From Cyclospora cayetanensis (Eukaryota > Apicomplexa > Conoidasida > Eucoccidiorida > Eimeriidae): a stretch of DNA of 64,000 nucleotides. The DNA lies in the NCBI RefSeq assembly GCF_002999335.1, contig NW_020312075.1:47111-111110 (forward strand), written 5' to 3'. How positions within the stretch are numbered: the first letter of the stretch is position 1; every line of letters begins with the position of its first letter. The translations under genes were made by a program, and so were the position numbers. This document shows positions 60,634 to 64,000 of the stretch, in pieces. The notes beneath the pieces were generated by a model that saw only the letters and a program-made list of their open reading frames with translations, did no database searches and was not told the DNA's origin.

Positions 60634-61640
60634 TTGATCACAGTGGCCACGGGAAGGGGCAGCGCTTTTGTATTGTCCATTACCGCGCTGCTGAAAGAGC
60701 CAGCACGGTTTTTACAGAAACGTAGAGGCACAATATTATCTGATTTCATTGCAAGCTTTAAACAGAATCAATTGAAAGTTATTGCCCACTCACAGGTGGA
60801 GATAAAGGGTCTACAGAGGCAACTTGTTTAGATGAGAGCAAATCCAATGAGTCCATTCCGTTGTCAGCCTCTCGTACACGAAGACGGAGGTGATGTGCAG
60901 GATTTCTTGAACATGATAGAGACATAGCTTCTAGAGGGAGAAACCAAAGTTACTCAGTGTGGCGCTGAAAGCACATAAAGCGTCTTGCATTGCATTATTG
61001 GCTAGTCCTGGGTATACCGGTGCAAATATGGAGGATTGAAAAGTTCTGGGCAAACGCCTCTTGAGGCGCTTTCGTAGGAATAGACGAGAGGCGAGGGTTA
61101 AACTGGCCAAAAACTAGGTAAAACATGATAAATACTTTGTGGGGCTTTTACAATTTGTTTAGTAGGGTATTGTGTCACATTCCGAAGATGCCTTCGGCGA
61201 ATACTTAGCCAGCCTGCCGGACAAAACACAAAATGAACGACAAAGAGCTATCCATGATTGAAAGGACGCTGCAAACTACGTTTTGAAGAGCGAAGACCCT
61301 TGGAACCAGTTATGCGCAGAGTGCCGCACATACTGCCATTACACAGGAAATGCGCAACGCCAGAGTCAACAGAAGACCCGTAAAATACGAGCGAGTACCC
61401 AACGACACTGCACTGAAATTTGTAGCGGGATAGGCGGGCAAGCCTCGACCAAGGAGGATCAACGAGAACGGGCCGATGAGGCTGCTGTTACGCAATAATA
61501 CAGGATAGTTTGGAAACGACTGGTCGCCGCGGAATTGCGTTTAGTAGATGCTAGGGGAGTTGTGCCGCAATCATACAGGCAAGGACTACGATAGCGCCGA
61601 ATGCTCAGAGACACTTGGGCGTGAGCCATCAAGGGGTGAG
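60634..61640 (+). pseudogene. gag-like pseudogene (capsid and nucleocapsid remnants)
   Basis: An open frame of 65 codons (60634-60831) ends in a Lys/Gln-rich segment. Reading on from 60841, the short run DVQDFLNMIE is typical of the start of a retrotransposon capsid and is cut by a stop at 60925; more stops follow. A later piece (61259-61498), read with YVLKSEDPWNQL, resembles the end of the capsid. The zinc knuckle follows in another frame. Gag would package element RNA into particles; this copy cannot be translated through. Confidence 0.55.
61563..61604 (+). other. Damaged zinc-knuckle (CCHC) of the gag remnant
   Basis: In the frame starting at 61548 the residues CRNHTGKDYDSAEC keep the exact CX2CX4HX4C spacing of a retroviral-type nucleocapsid knuckle. 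The second ligand is His (61572-61574) and the third is Tyr (61587-61589). The first and last Cys are intact. Such a site would be unlikely to bind zinc normally. The spacing and the adjacent retroelement remains are the basis of the call. Confidence 0.6.
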
Positions 61641-61876
61641 CCACTCATCAGGGCACCATTTAGCGCGAACGAAAAAACAAACGCCTCCCGATTATCGAGC
61701 ACTAAAGTAATGGGAGACACCAGTACTAGGAGCAACCATGCTGCGCATGGATTAATACGTTCTGTCGCCACGGGCCCCAACACCACCTTAGTCTTGCCAG
61801 CTTGAAGGCAGCGTGTCTGTCCCCAGAAGATAGACCGAGAAGGAACCAGGGAGACTAAGGCAGAAATGCTGTTGGT

Positions 61877-62137
61877 ATGTCTAAATTGTGTTCACTGGAG
61901 TATGATGAACCGAAGGTTGGCCACATAGGACTAAGGGCGATCAACGCATACATGGAAGTACGTCAGAGAGCAATGCAGGCAATCGTGTTAACGGGGATCG
62001 CTATACAGTATTCGAGGGTGAGGAAGAGCAGACGGTGGCCTGAAAACGTCATTGACTCTTCTGAGCTATTGTGTGTTACTGGGTGCACAGCAGATTTGTT
62101 TCTCGGCATAGTGGAGCACAAGCATGAAGCGCTGTAA
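61877..62137 (+). pseudogene. Possible retroelement protease remnant
   Basis: This 86-codon frame lies between the zinc knuckle and RT, where the aspartic protease of a Ty3/gypsy element belongs. Near its end it has VIDSSELLCV (Asp codon 62054-62056), which could be a changed form of the D-S/T-G active-site motif followed by hydrophobic residues. The glycine is missing. Position supports the call more than sequence does. Confidence 0.3.
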
Positions 62138-63047
62138 TACAAGCGAGTATCCGGACTCCTGATTACCCTGGCACTGGTGCAGCGCCTGGTCCTGGATGTT
62201 GGCTTCCCACGTCAGTAGGGTGGATGTAACCCGGCTAGCGGGCAATGCTCGCAAATAAATATTATGGTTACGCTGCCATCTATGTGGCGTGGCATATTAT
62301 TTTAGGGCGAATACCTGGTAGGGCCTCTTCCGAGTGACTTTATTGCGAGGCTAGGCTGGTTTAGCAGACATCAGATATCATGATATTTCTGGTTGGAGAC
62401 GCTGCGTGAAGATATGAAGCGCCACTGCTCTGACCTGCCAATGCTGCCGCGAGAGGGGTTCGCTGGAGGCGCGTGACCTGACCTCCAGGAGTTACTCAGC
62501 AATTGCAGCGAACCAGGCATATGATGCCCTTGCCCAACAGGCTGCTCTCATGTCGATGGCGAAGGCGGTAACTTTACCATAACAGCCTTCTGAGCGCTAC
62601 AAGTCTTTCCTGAAGCCGAAGCGCGCGTCTCTATCACGAGCCGCACTTCAGCAGCCGCCCATCAGCACTGCGAAGCTCTAGTCGGCATTGCAGTCCTGGG
62701 TTCTCTCCTCACGATACCTATCTATGTAACGGACACGGCGAATTCTTTTCCCGAAGCCCTACAGGGTTTTTTGTTCTCTATGTTCGTCGAGCATCAGCAT
62801 ACTCTCGGTCCAACAGTCTCAACTCGCGAACCCCCCTCACTTTGCCGGTGGTAGACGAGGCCGACAAAACGTCTGTGTGGCCTAGCGCACTGTTAAAACA
62901 TACGTATCAGGGTTTTAAAGTATACTTAGATTAAGCTTAGAAACTGGCGCCGCAGGTGCTGACAGCCGTCAAGCCAAAGCGCACCTTCTTCCCGGTTGCC
63001 GTGAAAGGGGGCTGCCTCTTTAGCGTCCTGTTGATCACCAATTATAT
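62138..63047 (+). other. Decayed linker between protease and RT
   Basis: No frame stays open for long and no motif is recognised. By position it should hold the end of the protease and the N-terminal part of RT. A short Lys/Arg-rich plus-strand stretch near 62945-63000 may be the last part before the RT fingers. Confidence 0.35.
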
Positions 63048-63363
63048 GTGTCGGCGAGACTACGAGCCTCTTTGCTGATAAACCTGGACTCCACAGTGCG
63101 ATTGCTACACACTACCCTAGAAAAGCTGGGCGGCCCGCCAAACGTTTCGACGCTTTACGTAGAAGCCGGTTTTTGCCAGATAAGGTTTGCACCAAAAAAC
63201 GGACAGCTAGCAGGCTGTTTTTTGTCAAGAAATGGGTCTCTATGAACTCAAGGTGATGTCGTTCGGTATCCAAGATGCACGCGCCTTGTCGAAGACCAAT
63301 ATCAATGCTTTTCTCCGCATTGTTTTGGCCCTAGGAGAGGTTGGCTATTTGGCATTCGTATAA
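63048..63363 (+). pseudogene. Reverse transcriptase core, frameshifted
   Basis: The frame 63048-63245 contains EKLGGPPNVSTLYVEAGF then CQIRFAPKN, the 'ST-D...GF-QI---P' motif of Ty3/gypsy RT, with the catalytic Asp position occupied by Val. A frame change near 63235-63242 moves the continuation (63232-63363) to another frame, where LYELKVMSFGIQDA matches the 'YE--VMPFGL-NAP' motif. The following YLAFV stands where the Y-x-D-D box is expected, and both Asp are missing. The enzyme would copy element RNA to DNA; this copy lacks all three catalytic Asp and is inactive. Confidence 0.8.
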
Positions 63364-63407
63364 AGAGTCTGGACCTAGTCTCACGCGCAGCTGTTATGGC
63401 TATTGCT

Positions 63408-63518
63408 GAGCACCTCCTAATAACATCTTTGCACTACGAGTTCAGAACTTACAAGGTACGAAGGCAGGAGCTCGAGTACTTTGGCCATCGGCGGGCCGGG
63501 AGTGAAGGGTTCAACTGA
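63408..63518 (+). pseudogene. RT thumb/connection remnant
   Basis: After a stop at 63361 a third frame reads HLLITSLHYEF...QELEYFGHRRAGSEGF up to a stop at 63516. This fits the segment after the YxDD box of Ty3/gypsy RT, where 'H---V---L----L', then 'v-fLGH-is--G' is usual. It confirms that the element continues collinearly despite frame changes. Confidence 0.7.
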
Positions 63519-63538
63519 AGACAACATGCAATTCCAAT

Positions 63539-63757
63539 ATGTCCAGAGCTACCTCCGCACGAGACGCAGGTGCAACAGTCCTTCGCGACTGCCAAGCATG
63601 GCGCATATTCGTGGTGCCCGAGTTCGCCGACGTTGCATGGCCGCTCGAAACACATGACACTACCTGGAGTCCACCGCATACTTTCGCTGTGAAGCAACTC
63701 AAAACGCGGCTAGTCAAATATATGGATTGCCCAATTTCCCGATTCCACCAGACCTGA
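63539..63757 (+). pseudogene. RNase H start remnant
   Basis: This 72-codon frame carries VPEFADVAWPLETHD (63614-63658). It matches the tether between RT and RNase H in Ty3/gypsy elements ('P-F------L-TDAS'), with the Asp at 63656-63658 in the place of the first RNase H catalytic residue. The frame stops at 63755. Downstream sequence to the window end shows only broken pieces, for example a 'TTERYLS'-like run near 63817 that may belong to RNase H. Confidence 0.65.
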
Positions 63758-64000
63758 CGACCTTTAAGCTATTGCATCAGGCTATGCATAAGGCTTAATA
63801 TTGGAATGCGACAACAACCGAGCGCTATCTGAGCCAGATCACGAACATTTTACTGCAGAAGTAATCCATATCCACCCAAGAGGCTCAGACGTTAGTCAGC
63901 GCTTTGAATACGCGGGGATATGTTCTCCCCTGTGCAAAGGCTTATCCCACACAAATCACCAGGAGTTGACCTAATTCTAGCGGTCAACCACCTCTAATCC

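Larger units (their letters stand above)
60600..64000 (+). mobile_element. Decayed Ty3/gypsy-type LTR retrotransposon, truncated by window end
   Basis: Gag-, RT- and RNase H-like segments appear in canonical Ty3/gypsy order on the plus strand. They are a capsid-like stretch with stops, a damaged CCHC zinc knuckle (61563-61604), a possible protease motif (about 62054), RT core motifs (63048-63363), the RT thumb/connection (63408-63518) and the RNase H start (63539 onwards). The reading frame changes at least three times and several stops interrupt it, so the copy is dead. Integrase and the 3' LTR would lie beyond the window. No LTR was identified on the left. The clade within Ty3/gypsy cannot be assigned by eye. 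Confidence 0.8.

Noticed and set aside
60400..60640. LTR boundary and primer binding site of the gypsy element
   Set aside because: No convincing TG...CA ends, direct repeat or match to a tRNA 3' end could be seen by eye.

Overview
The window looks like non-coding, repeat-dominated DNA from a eukaryotic nuclear genome. I see no bacterial-type operon, no ribosome binding sites, no rRNA, no tRNA and no intact protein-coding gene. Base composition is near balanced. The right end holds a decayed Ty3/gypsy-type LTR retrotransposon, which supports a eukaryote. The species cannot be named from the sequence; a protist or alga with about 50% GC would fit, but that is a guess.

Layout. (1) 1-2040: a short, degenerate tandem array (family B) with a period of about 571-584 bp. 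(2) 2040-4370: module M1, followed at 4370-5330 by an old, diverged single copy of the family A unit. (3) 5330-7880: no recognisable content. (4) 7880-9320: module M2, a diverged duplicate of M1. (5) 9320-54600: the dominant feature, a head-to-tail satellite array (family A) with a period of 893/894 bp and about 50 units. Its interior is homogeneous and its edge units are strongly diverged. (6) 54600-55640: module M3, a third relative of M1/M2, followed at 55640-56140 by another old A-like unit. (7) 56140-60600: mostly featureless, with two overlapping open frames at 57166-57931. (8) 60600-64000: remains of a plus-strand Ty3/gypsy element (gag with a damaged zinc knuckle, possible protease, RT in several frames, RNase H start), cut by the window end.

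The architecture reads as nested duplication. An 'M + A-unit' segment exists in three versions, and in the middle one the A unit was amplified to about 50 copies. Family B may be a distant relative of A. Each A unit carries a block of about 100 nt with three successive inverted repeats. Most units also keep a GTRAGT/TATTGCAG pair that looks like splice donor and acceptor. Open frames of 95-166 codons recur in every unit, but they are open in two plus frames and one minus frame over the same DNA. Frameshifting indels are tolerated, so I treat them as by-products of the strong G+T bias of the plus strand rather than as genes.

The most interesting candidate here is the roughly 44 kb family A array with its conserved structured core. 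It could be a satellite (centromeric, subtelomeric or other heterochromatin) or a source of a repeated non-coding RNA. The sequence alone cannot decide between these.
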